NCBI GenBank assembly: GCA_951802425.1
Contig: OX637803.1
Span: forward strand, 868,001-932,000
Direction of reading: 5' to 3'
Length of the DNA stretch: 64,000 bases
Source: Clavaria fumosa
Lineage: Eukaryota; Basidiomycota; Agaricomycetes; Agaricales; Clavariaceae
A program made the position numbers and the translations under genes. Below, one piece after another: positions 55,518 to 64,000 of the stretch (position 1 is its first letter; every line of letters starts with the position of its first letter). The notes under the pieces are model-generated. The model worked only from the letters and a program-made list of their open reading frames with translations, ran no database searches and was not told the origin of the DNA.

Positions 55518-57628
55518 ATGCATACATCAGATGTGGAAGCACCTGGACACGGTGAGGACATTGTTGTCGACAGCGAAGACGAGCGGGAAGGAATTCTCAC
55601 GATGCCGCCTGTGGCCCCAACACAATCCATTGGTGCGCGAGCTTTTTTTCTTCTTGGATTGTGTTCCAGTGCATAACTTGTAGGGTTCGCCTCTAGCCAT
55701 CATCCAATCCGACGAAGTGTCTTCTGGAGCCTTGGAGAATTTATCCACGATTTTGTCATTTTCGACACCTCTAATGGTCCTTCCTCCTGGGCACAGTTCT
55801 ATCTCATCCTTCACCACCGATGCCCAAGGCACTACCTCTACGGCGGTCCGCGAACGCCCCAGGCCGAGGCCTGCATACAAGGGTTCCAGAGCTTCAACCA
55901 GCGATCCAATTGTCAGCCCTGCGTCTGCTTCAGCTTCCCCGCCGGCTGAGGGATCCAACGTCAACCGGTCGGAGGAGATAGATTGGATTCGATCACGCGC
56001 GACCACCACTACCCTTCACAATGACCGGAAGCCGCTCAAATCCAGCGCTTCTGCAGTCCCAAGTCCAGTCGAACTCATCGAATTGTCCTCGGACGGCTCA
56101 GATGACGACCTTCGTCTCCTACCAATGGAGCGAGAGACTCCACCGATTCAGAAAGCTATCTTCCGCTCCCTGACAAGCCCTCCTGTCCCCGAATTCTCTG
56201 CTTCGCGTTTTGACGCTATCTCGTCACCCCCTCGAGGAAAGCGGAAACGAACTCCGGACCCACCATCGCCACTCTATGCAAGCTCCTTCTCTTTAGATAT
56301 AAATGCATCCGACTTGCTATCAGAGATTCTGGAGGATCAAGAAGACCAGGGCCAGAAATCTGTACCCAAACAATCAAGGAATGCCACAAATCCAAAAGCA
56401 ACTACCGCTACGAGTTCATCGTCTACAGGAGCTACAGAGGCCGCCAGTCGAGTGGAGAAGACGTCGTCAAGGGCACCGAGGGTACCCCGGAGCAAGAAGG
56501 CGGCTGTAAAACGGGTCGCCCAGAATTCCCGTGGCGCGGCTGAAGAGGTGCAGTATAAAAGCCGAGAATTTATTGAGGATTCCGACGAAGAGAACGAGAT
56601 TTCAGGGCACGCTGTCTCGTCATCTTCCGTGAGCGGAGCTGGATCCAGGACATCCTTTCCCGCTGTCCGTGACGCACCGATAGCCTATTCTAGCGAGAAA
56701 AGTGGTCGGAAAAGCAAGAGGCGTCAATCTCTTAATGCCGCCGAGGGCGTACTTCACGAAGAGGATGGAGAAAAGGAGGTTGCTAATAAAATATACGCTG
56801 TAGGAGAACTCGAGGAGGATGTCGTTGCCGGACCGAAAAATAAGGGTAAGAATAAGAGGAGGGTAATCAAAGATTCCGATTCCGAGGATGATGAAAAGTG
56901 CAAGAAGGGAGACCGCAACGACGGAAGTTTACCGGTCGCAAATGTTGAGATTGCTGAAAAACAGAATGCAAGAAAGAATGGGGCGCGGGGGAAGACTGAT
57001 TCTAAAGGCGAACCTAGTATTTTGCGTGGCGAAGATCGGCCAAAAGTTGTCGATGTTGAACAAATTAGGAGCAGCAAAGTATGTCTCCAAAAATTCATTT
57101 ATTTACATTTTTTTTTCACCTCGTAACCTCCTCTGATGATTGTCAACGCTGCAGGAGAACATTAGTCCACATATTCCACGCGGTCCAAATTCATCTAGTC
57201 CGGGTCCTTTAAAAACACCCGCGGCCAAACCACTCGCCAGTCCTTATACGATTCGCAAAACGTCTACACCAATGTCTGAACTTATCCGGCGCGTTAACTC
57301 TCATCCAGGTTCACCCTTTTCCTCTGTTGCTTCCCCTGCGGCTCGTTTGTGCTCCAAAGTCTCTACGGCGACGGCCTACTCTCCCATGCTCAAGTCCTCA
57401 CGGAGCTTCCTGTCATGTATCGCTCCTCTGCATCCAAATCGGCGGCCTCCGCCTCCACCTCTACCGAGAGCCCCACCTCCCCCAAAGACCAAAAAGCAGC
57501 TGGCATTAGAGGAGAAGTGGGAAGAGCAATTGGCCGAGTCCGTGGAGGGATGGGCAGCCTTGAGTGACGCGGAGAGGGCAGAGCTGAGGAGGGCTAAATG
57601 GGAAATGGAGATGGGTGGTTATGATTAG
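55518..57628 (+). CDS. Disordered nuclear-type protein, unrecognised
   Basis: About 660 residues, function unknown. ATG 55518 (MHTSDVEAPGHGEDIVVDSE). An intron (gtgcgc...cctctag) joins TQSI to AIIQSDEVSSGALENL. The long middle exon is Ser/Lys/Glu-rich with nuclear-signal-like runs (PRGKRKRTPDPP, KNKGKNKRRVIKDSDSED) and acidic patches. A last intron (gtatgt...ctgcag) leads to SSKENISPHIPRGPNSS. The C-terminus is the most conserved-looking part: LIRRVNSHPGSPFSSVAS, YSPMLKSSRSFLSCIAPLHP, a polyproline run, then KTKKQLALEEKWEEQLAES and GWAALSDAERAELRRAKWEM. I believe the C-terminal block is a conserved fungal module but cannot name it. Confidence 0.7.
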
Positions 57629-58486
57629 TAGTAACACGCATTTTATCGTGTGCCGCCAACAGGAGCATCTGGGCTACTGATGAGCGCCAGGCGCTGAGCT
57701 GAGGAAACCACTCGAGGCTCGTCCATTGTAATTATAGTCCCGTGAGGCGGCCGCGACTCCTCACGTTGCTGTATATTAAGCAGATGTCTTTTGGCCTTAT
57801 TTACATCTCAGCTGGAATACCTTTGGGTTCATGGGGTTGGCGGATGTTTCTGGGGAAAGTGGTTTGCCATCCAAGCGAAGCTACTGGGGGTCGTGGCTGT
57901 ATGAGTTGTGTAATGCCGTATTTATGGCGACGTCTGCGCTGAAGTGGGATGACACACATCACTTCCTTGGAAAATGAACCCTGGGTTGGCTGGATGGCTT
58001 GAACCACAAAATGGTGCAGCCACTGCAAGCGATCCATGATTAGATCCTTTCATGCAAATCAAATAGTCTAAAGATGCACCTGGGGTGGCAGATCCATCAT
58101 CAAGAGGCGGCATAGACACCACTTTGACAGTTGGGGATGTGGAGAATGAGCCGAGACGACATCAGAATGGACGTTGGCTACTTGGGAGATCGACAGATTC
58201 AACAAAGAGGGTAAATTGACAGGAGACAAACCACCACTCCAGGTATTCAAAAGTCCCTCACAAGTGGCCCACTTGTGAGGGACTTTTGAATACCAGTGAT
58301 AAGTTGCTTCTGATCGGGAATGGCGTCCCAAGTCTCGTCCTCTGCGTTCCCGGGCTCGAGTACAGCAGACATGTTGGAGAGTGGTGTGAGTGGTGTGCGG
58401 AGTCAGAGCAAAGCCAACCAAAACGTCTGAAAAGGTTGGCGCGGAGCGAGGCCCTACCTTGTTTACAGTAAGCAGCCAGTTTGACC
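57629..58486. other. Gene-free stretch with a perfect hairpin
   Basis: 858 bp between two plus-strand genes. No coding frame with family character. Contains the inverted repeat described separately, and the VPS51 promoter. Confidence 0.4.
58242..58294. repeat. Perfect 26-bp inverted repeat with 1-nt loop
   Basis: Left arm 58242-58267 starts ggtattcaaaagtccctcac. The right arm 58269-58294 is its exact reverse complement, separated by a single C at 58268. The flanking bases do not extend the match. It lies about 190 bp upstream of VPS51. Confidence 0.95.
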
Positions 58487-59243
58487 ATGTCAGGCTCTGT
58501 CACTCCACCACAGTCTTCGAACGAACGTCGTGCTTCCATTCCTCGTCCTATTCCATCTCCATCTCGACTGTCGAGCCCCACCACCCCAACACAGGGCGTT
58601 CGTCGAGCCTCGACACCAACCACCCCGCCTGCCAACAGGACACGAGCAAGAGATCTGCTCCGGAAACATTATGGGCTCGGTGTAGGACCCCCGCCGCCCC
58701 TCATCGGCAAAGCGAAATCTGAAGACCCTATGGACTTGGGTGAGATACTTTCTCTAAGGCGTCGGTTGCTCTCACACTATCCGAAGATTCGTCTGCGTTT
58801 GACGCGAGGACGTACTACTCGCAGCTCATAACGACGTCGTCCTTATCATCTCTTCTGAGGCAAGCGAACGAGCTGTTTGCGGGTACGCGCCTATCTTCCA
58901 CCGACCGATCGGATATCCCCCTCAGACTTGTATGCAGAGATCAGGCAGCTAGTCGGTGATCGTCAGTCTCTGGTGTACAATCATCACCACGAACTCATAG
59001 CCGCCACCGACACCATTGCGTCTGTAAGTTTCGTCCACATACTTGCAGCCATGAGGTTGATGTTGTACTGATCCACGTCTCCAGATGAAGACTCGTGCGG
59101 ACAGTCTTGACACTGACTTGGACCAATTGAGACTCGCCTTCTCCGAGATATCGAGATTGGGTGCGGAGGTTGCAATTGAAGATACTCAGACACAACACAC
59201 GCCGCGAGCTGCTTCAAAGTCGTATATTTTCAATGTCTCTTGA
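58487..59243 (+). CDS. VPS51: GARP complex subunit VPS51
   Basis: Subunit of the GARP tether for endosome-to-Golgi traffic. ATG 58487. A Ser/Pro-rich leader is followed by RARDLLRKHYGLGVGPPPP and EDPMDLG. An intron (gtgaga...ccgaag) gives DSSAFDARTYYSQLI and SLSSLLRQANELFA. Another intron precedes EIRQLVGDRQSLVYNHHHEL with IAATDTIAS, and a third precedes MKTRADSLDTDLDQLRLAF. It ends SKSYIFNVS. The DSSAFD, NEL, EIR-L and LVYN...ATDTI-MK motifs are the VPS51 signature. The protein is about 200 residues, the short fungal form rather than the long animal form. Confidence 0.9.
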
Positions 59244-59367
59244 AACACTGCCGATTCTTACGGAGATCACTACAGAGCACAGGCCCAACAATGACATTGC
59301 TGAAGACGGTTGTATAATAATTAATATAATCCGCAATCCGTTGTCGACAATGCATAGACCATCGTTT

Positions 59368-62300
59368 TCAAGCCTTCTCCACTTCCGTCACCGGCGTCAT
59401 CCCGAGTCGCAGGTCCTTCAGTTTGATCGGTATGATATCGCCGACACTGAAGTGGTCGTTCTCGTCAAGCCCTGTCAGCAGGGCATCGAGTCCGATAGAA
59501 TCTATCCACACCCTGCATTCAAATGACTTAGTAATGAAATTGTAATTCATCTGCCTGATAGCGATCGCTTTCATATCCTGGAGGGGGTTCGGAATGTTGG
59601 GGTCTCGATGAATCTCGCCCGATATCCACCGCTGCAGGAACAAAATGCACCAAAACTTTCCATGAGTCGCGGCGTTTCGACGCCGTAGTCGATGATATGC
59701 CGTCATGTCCTTGCACAGGTCGAGCATATATTCCGCATCAAAAAGGGGTTTTGCCTGCGGGTTGAGCAAAGCATGTTTGATTTGCCAATGTGTCACCAGA
59801 TCCATGAACCGGCGTAGGGGCGACGTCGCGCGGGCATATCCCTCTCCATCCGGAATCCCAAGGCACCAATGCATCTTCGGTTCAATGGTGTACTCTCCCG
59901 GGGAGGCAACGATCTCGTGCCTCAGCGCGTCATAGTAATTAACCAAGCCGTCTGGGCCGCGCATCGCAAACACGTCCGCAAAGGCTTCTTCTGAGGGTAC
60001 CGTCGCGGATTGCGTTGCGCGGCGGACCACGGGAATTCCGCGGTCATTGCAGAACCGTGAAGACACACGACACGCAGCCTTCATGAGCTCGGCGACCATA
60101 GAGCGAGCGCCGACCAGCTGCATTTCGCGTGTGTTGATGGTATACCTGAGTTCCGGAAAGCCACCAAATATGGTTGGTTTGGAACCAAGTGTCGGGGTTT
60201 GGTCCAAGTCTTTGGGAGATATAGATATCTCGGTATAGGGAACGAAAAAGGCGAAACAGTTCGTTGTGAGGCGCTGTGCTGCTAGCCGTTTTGCGATCAT
60301 GTGTAGAATCCGTAAATTATCGAGATTTGCCTTGTCTAATTGGGCAGGAGGTGGCAAGGGCGGTTTACCACCAAAAGGGTAGCGGTTGCGTGGAGGTTCA
60401 GTGCCAAATGCGAGGTCGATCGCATCATAATTCAGGACCTGCACGTTTCTGACAATGCCTGGTTGCACAGTGTAGTCAACGATATCACCGGCACCATCAA
60501 CTTTGAAGCTAAACGTTAACACACGCTGCGGCGCACTATGTTCTGAGGAGGCAGTTAGCCCAAGGCCTTTAGATAGCAAAGAACGCGGAAGCATGGGCCA
60601 GGATCTGTGAAAATAGTATTGCGTCTCCATCTGCTGCCGAGCCTGTTTCGCAAAGATATGGGTCGGAGGAATCGTTGCGGTTGGATCGGCCACATGAACA
60701 TGAACCCAGTCTGACGTTGGGTCATTGGGGATACATTCGATGGAAACACCATCGTCGAGTTCTTCTGCCCCGGGATCATCGATCACGTACACTGGCATAT
60801 TTCCAAAATCACGTCGCATAGACGCCAATGTGTCCGTCGTATAGAAGTCCTCGGGTCCCATAGGGCTGTCCCCGCTCCTGCCCAGAGGTCTCCAGCGCGC
60901 AGCAACGAGGTCATTCTGTGCCCTGACCTTGGGAGACAATTCCTCTGGCAAAAGATCCATTTCGAGCTCTGGTTTTGAGGTAACGACGTCATACCAAGGA
61001 GGAATGACTCCGAGTTCAACTAGTGTCTGATAATGTAGCCCTTCGTGAACGATAGTCCTGTCGCATTGTATTTCCTTCAATAGAATTCGAGTGTGAGGTT
61101 CGTACGGGTCCTTTTGCGTACGCCGTTTTGTAGAGAGAGCGCGGAGAAGGTATCCAAGGATTAGGCGATCATCTAAGTTCAAGACGACCTCTTGTGAGAC
61201 CCCTGTTGAGGGCGGGCCACCTCTGGAAATTTTGGAGCGGGTTCTATTCGCATCAACGATTTGTCGAGCTTTGCGAATGAACGATTTGATAGATGGTGAA
61301 TTGGACGAAATCATTCTACGGACAGCCTCGATTTCCTCGACGTGTAGCCGCGGCCGTACGTAGAATGTCTGGGATGTGAGGTACGAGATTGGGTCCGCCT
61401 GAAAATAAAGCGGATTACGAATGAGAAGCAAATGGAGGGCAAAATGGAACATGGGTGTCATTTTCTGCTCCTCCCGGTAGACCCTGTTGAATACATCTGA
61501 AACGGTCACCTTGGACCATTCTCGCGAATCAGTAGAGCGGACGGTCTCATAGAGATCGTCCAAGCGCGTGGTTCTGACTTTGGCTAAAGCGGTCGTAAGC
61601 TTGTAATCGACATGGCGGATCAGCCTGAGGAGTTCAACGCGAGCCATAACCTGCACATTATTCGCTGGTATGTCGGTGAGGCCGGCGCGTTGCACGAGAT
61701 CTTGAGGAGCGATGTCCGGAATCAGATACGTCACGTCGGTGGGCAGATGTCTCCAGACGCTTCCGTTGCTGGCAAGAGAGACAACTGACCAGCGCCGCTC
61801 CGCGTATTCCACACCGAGAATTATAGTGGTTACCACAGTCATATTCCTGAAAGAGGGCAAGGCCCGTGTGAGCAATCCCGAGGCATATTCCGAATAGAAA
61901 AGGCGTGCCTCCTGACTTCCGCGTATGCCCCTTTTTTAAAGATTTCCAAGGTCACACCAACGTCCTGCTCTTGCAGACCGAGACCGTCCTCGTAGTCATC
62001 TGTAGTGGGCGCGTGGAAACGAGTGGCTTCTTCTGATCTCAAACGCGCATGATTCCCTTGATTCTGAACTGCAGCGATAGCGCTCATTTCCTCGGATCGC
62101 ACGAAGCGCGTCTGACTCCATCCGGGGCGGTCGCCCTTGGCTGCCTCAACAACTCGGCGCGCGAGTTTTGCGAATTCCTCTTTGTCATTGGCGGTGATGT
62201 GGCTTTTTAATGGAGGTGCGGCCGATGCATACCGTCTCCGGAAAGTGCGAAGCGTGCGCTGTGAGTGGGAGTAAGGAAGCTCTGAGATGAGGCATTGCCA

Positions 62301-62372
62301 GTGCACACTCCGTCGTTGGATGCAATTCATAGGGAAAGAAATTTCACTCGATCGCATAACGCGTTGCCTCAT
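59368..62372 (-). CDS. DSS1: Mitochondrial exoribonuclease II (DSS1/cyt-4 type)
   Basis: 3'-5' exoribonuclease of the RNB family, the nuclease of the mitochondrial RNA degradosome. ATGs at 62372, 62357 and 62330 are in frame; the leader is Arg-rich (QRRSVHWQCLISELPYSHSQ, TLRTFRRRYASAAP), fitting mitochondrial import. Exon 1 ends TLEIFKKGAYAEVRR. A 62-nt intron (61847-61908) with a GC donor joins to NMTVVTTIILGVEYAERRW. The rest is one 830-codon exon. It includes the RNB core: VYVIDDPGAEELDDGVSIEC (conserved Asp cluster), VHVHVADPTATIPP, YARATSPLRRFMDLVTHWQI. A C-terminal S1-like end reads GDIIPIKLKDLRLGMTPVTE. Catalytic acids are present. The starts of this gene and the next are only 41 bp apart. 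Confidence 0.92.
61847..61908 (-). other. DSS1: Probable GC-AG intron in DSS1
   Basis: Donor AGGAG|gcacgc, pyrimidine-rich acceptor ctctttcag, branch-like gctcac. It restores frame between EVRR and NMTVV. The only GT nearby (GAAgtcagg) leaves the wrong phase. Confidence 0.6.
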
Positions 62373-62413
62373 TAGGGAAGTGTGGCGGGCGTTTCCAGTA
62401 CTCGCATACAAGG
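62373..62413. promoter_or_regulatory. 41-bp divergent start-codon gap
   Basis: Space between the farthest upstream DSS1 ATG (complement 62372) and the zinc-finger gene ATG (62414). If both starts are right, the promoters and 5' leaders must overlap the coding regions of the neighbour. If DSS1 uses ATG 62330, the gap is 83 bp. Confidence 0.6.
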
Positions 62414-63475
62414 ATGTTCAAAAGAGTCGTGAAGCGACGCAGACGCAAGGAAGAGGAAGAAAGGCTGGGCATCGACTCGGATGTGAAGCAGGTGCTTGGT
62501 CTACAAGACACTGGCTCGGACGAATCAGACTCCGAGTCGTCGGACGGCGGAGAACGGTCCTTGAATATGGGGGAGACGACGGATAGCGAAGAGGGAGAGG
62601 GAGACGATTCGAGCGACGGTGAGATTGTTCCGGACCAGGTCTCGGACGGCTTCGGTGATGACAACGACGGGAAAGGCGACGGCGCGCCTCTCAGACCACA
62701 GCTTCGGCCGCAGCTCACACTCGCGCAGGCTTTCCAGGAACCACTCTACGTGCTCAATCATGGGCAAGACGCGAAAGGCTGCATCGTATGTCCAAAGAAG
62801 ACTTTCAAAACAGACGTGGTGGCTCAGGGCCATATCGCGTCAAAGGCGAGTTTCTGTCGTCTCGTCGGAGGACCCCTTTGATTTTTATCTTATTTCGGTC
62901 GTCGTATGCGCAGGCTCACGTCCGGCGTCTGAAGCGGTTCACATCACAAGCGGGGGTTGCGGACCTACAGTCGGATGCTTGGGATTTTGTAGCCGCACAC
63001 GAAGCAAGCTCGCCCTTTCGATCCGCGTTTGGGGTGTCCAAACGCGCACAAAAGGCTGTAAGTTTAAGCTCTTCAGACATGTTCAGGACTTTGCGCTCAA
63101 AATCACAATCATCAGAGTGAAAGGGCTCAGATGATTCTTGCCAAACGGGCGGCTGCAAAACAAGCCAAGGCTAAAAGGGCCGCAAGAAAGCGGGCAGAGG
63201 AGGAGCGCAAGGTTGCTTCTCCGGGCATATCCTCACATAAGGATATCCTAGCAGAGCCTCTGAAAAAAAGGAGGAAGGCCAATAAGGGGTCGCATGAAGC
63301 GGACTCGAAGAAGCAGGAGCGCTTTCCCAAGCCATCGCTGATTTCAACCCCACACAAGCTCTCTGCGAGACCTGCATCTTTAGAATCGGAAGAACATACT
63401 GACGAAGACAAACTGATCAAACGATGGAGGAAGAAACACGAGGAACGCCGCAGGACGGTAAGACGAGAAAAGTAA
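62414..63475 (+). CDS. U1/JAZ-type zinc-finger, basic nuclear protein
   Basis: About 290 residues; probable RNA-associated or nucleolar protein, not recognised further. ATG 62414 (MFKRVVKRRRRKEEEERLGI). An acidic stretch with GSDESDSESSDGGE follows, then the finger CIVCPKKTFKTDVVAQGHIA. A 68-nt GC-AG intron (62846-62913, aag|gcgagt...gcgcag) splits SK|AHVRRLKRF, restoring the H-x5-H spacing typical of U1/JAZ fingers. SDAWDFVAAHEASSPFRSAF follows, then after another intron a very basic helix (MILAKRAAAKQAKAKRAARK), PLKKRRKANKG, and the tail KLIKRWRKKHEERRRTVRR. Confidence 0.72.
62846..62913 (+). other. Probable GC-AG intron in zinc-finger gene
   Basis: Donor AAG|gcgagt, acceptor atgcgcag|GCT, phase 0. 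It preserves the zinc-finger His spacing. An alternative GT donor (CTC|gtcgga, 62863) is in frame but inserts seven residues between the His ligands. Confidence 0.6.
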
Positions 63476-63711
63476 CATAATAGTCTTGTATCCTTTAAGC
63501 AGCGCTTCCGGAGAATTTTGCTCCTTTCTTATTAATTACTTTCAAGGGTATCTTGATCCCATTTTAGAGGCGTGAGTCACACATATCACACCTCCCGTGC
63601 CAGCTCTTGTGACCGCCGAAAGCGCCATTGAGATAAACGACATGCACGCATATATATCCAGCCTAAACGTCCACATGGAACTAACTCGGCGCATCATGTG
63701 CGTCAACACTG

Positions 63712-64000
63712 TCAAGCCAATGTTTGTAATACCCGGTCTGTCATCTGGAGCACCTGTGGAAGGGTCAGCAAGATTCTTCTCAGAGCACTGAGCATCGATG
63801 TTACCTCGTGTATGTCGGGCCTCTCCCGCGGATCCACCTTCAACATGCTGTCAATCAAATTCCGTATTCCCTGGCTGTACGCCGAACCAGGTTGATGCGT
63901 GTAACGAGCGTTCAGAACAGCCATAGCGATCGAGCCGCCTTGCTCAGTGGTCTGTGTGTTTTCAAAGGGAGAATGGGAGTAAGCCAGGGCAAAAAGGGTG
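63712..64000 (-). CDS. Protein kinase, STK16/Env7-like, C-terminal part (cut by edge)
   Basis: 3' end of a serine/threonine kinase of the NAK/STK16 group (yeast Env7, vacuolar membrane kinase). Visible: TLFALAYSHSPFENTQTTEQ, GGSIAMAVLNARYTH, YSQGIRNLIDSMLKVDPRER, PDIHE. This is subdomains IX-XI with the conserved Arg in PRERPDI. A 51-nt intron (gtaaca...tccacag) keeps the frame open unspliced; splicing gives IHEVLQMTDRVLQTLA and the stop at 63712. The catalytic core lies beyond the right edge. The GGS-A-AV pattern after a TTEQ loop favours STK16 over AAK1/Prk1 kinases. Confidence 0.82.
   Translation of the reverse strand, partial: TLFALAYSHSPFENTQTTEQGGSIAMAVLNARYTHQPGSAYSQGIRNLIDSMLKVDPRERPDIHEVTSMLSALRRILLTLPQVLQMTDRVLQTLA

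Noticed and set aside
1..64000. rRNA genes, CRISPR arrays, bacterial-type operons, integrated virus or retroelement
   Set aside because: None seen; the only reverse transcriptase present is TERT, with telomerase-specific T and CP motifs.

Overview
This 64-kb window is nuclear DNA from a basidiomycete, most likely a mushroom-forming Agaricomycete. The evidence is genes packed about every 2 kb on both strands, coding regions cut by many short introns (mostly 43-70 nt), mixed GC near 50%, and protein architectures typical of basidiomycetes. No rRNA, convincing tRNA, CRISPR array or intact transposon was seen. All coordinates come from reading frames and splice signals by eye. Exon joins are inferred from frame continuity and known family motifs.

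Left part (1-14200): N-terminus of a mitochondrial carnitine acetyltransferase (cut by the edge), a Golgi Yip1-family protein (YIPF6/Yip4), proteasome ATPase RPT2, a citrate synthase, a secreted GPI-type surface protein, a GNAT acetyltransferase, a doubtful hypothetical gene, a PA2G4/EBP1 homologue, a SAM-dependent methyltransferase and a complex I NDUFB8-type subunit.

Middle (14200-39000): the repair nuclease XPG/Rad2, a PH-domain CAF120-like protein, cytochrome oxidase copper chaperone COX11, RMI1 of the RecQ-Top3-Rmi1 complex, a DNAJC8-like J protein, a small complex I-like membrane protein, a 1.8-kb purine-biased gene-free stretch, a large low-complexity protein with polyQ and His/Asn runs, transcription elongation factor IWS1, a TPR protein and an ASCH/PUA-like protein.

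Right part (39000-64000): a complete intron-rich telomerase reverse transcriptase gene, a glutathione peroxidase with a probable mitochondrial leader, a coiled-coil protein, a membrane-anchored calcineurin-like phosphatase, and translation factor eIF5. Immediately after eIF5 comes a 2.2-2.35 kb tandem duplication carrying two copies of an unrecognised gene. Then follow a nuclear-looking orphan protein, a perfect 53-nt intergenic hairpin, VPS51, the mitochondrial RNase II DSS1, a zinc-finger protein and the 3' part of an STK16/Env7-type kinase (cut by the edge).

Most genes are housekeeping and unrelated in function. The less ordinary signals are: the tandem duplication and what is conserved between its copies; four introns that make sense only with GC-AG boundaries, in TERT (two), DSS1 and the zinc-finger gene; a 41-bp gap between two divergent start codons; the hairpin; and RPT2, whose start codon is separated from its myristoylation glycine by an intron.
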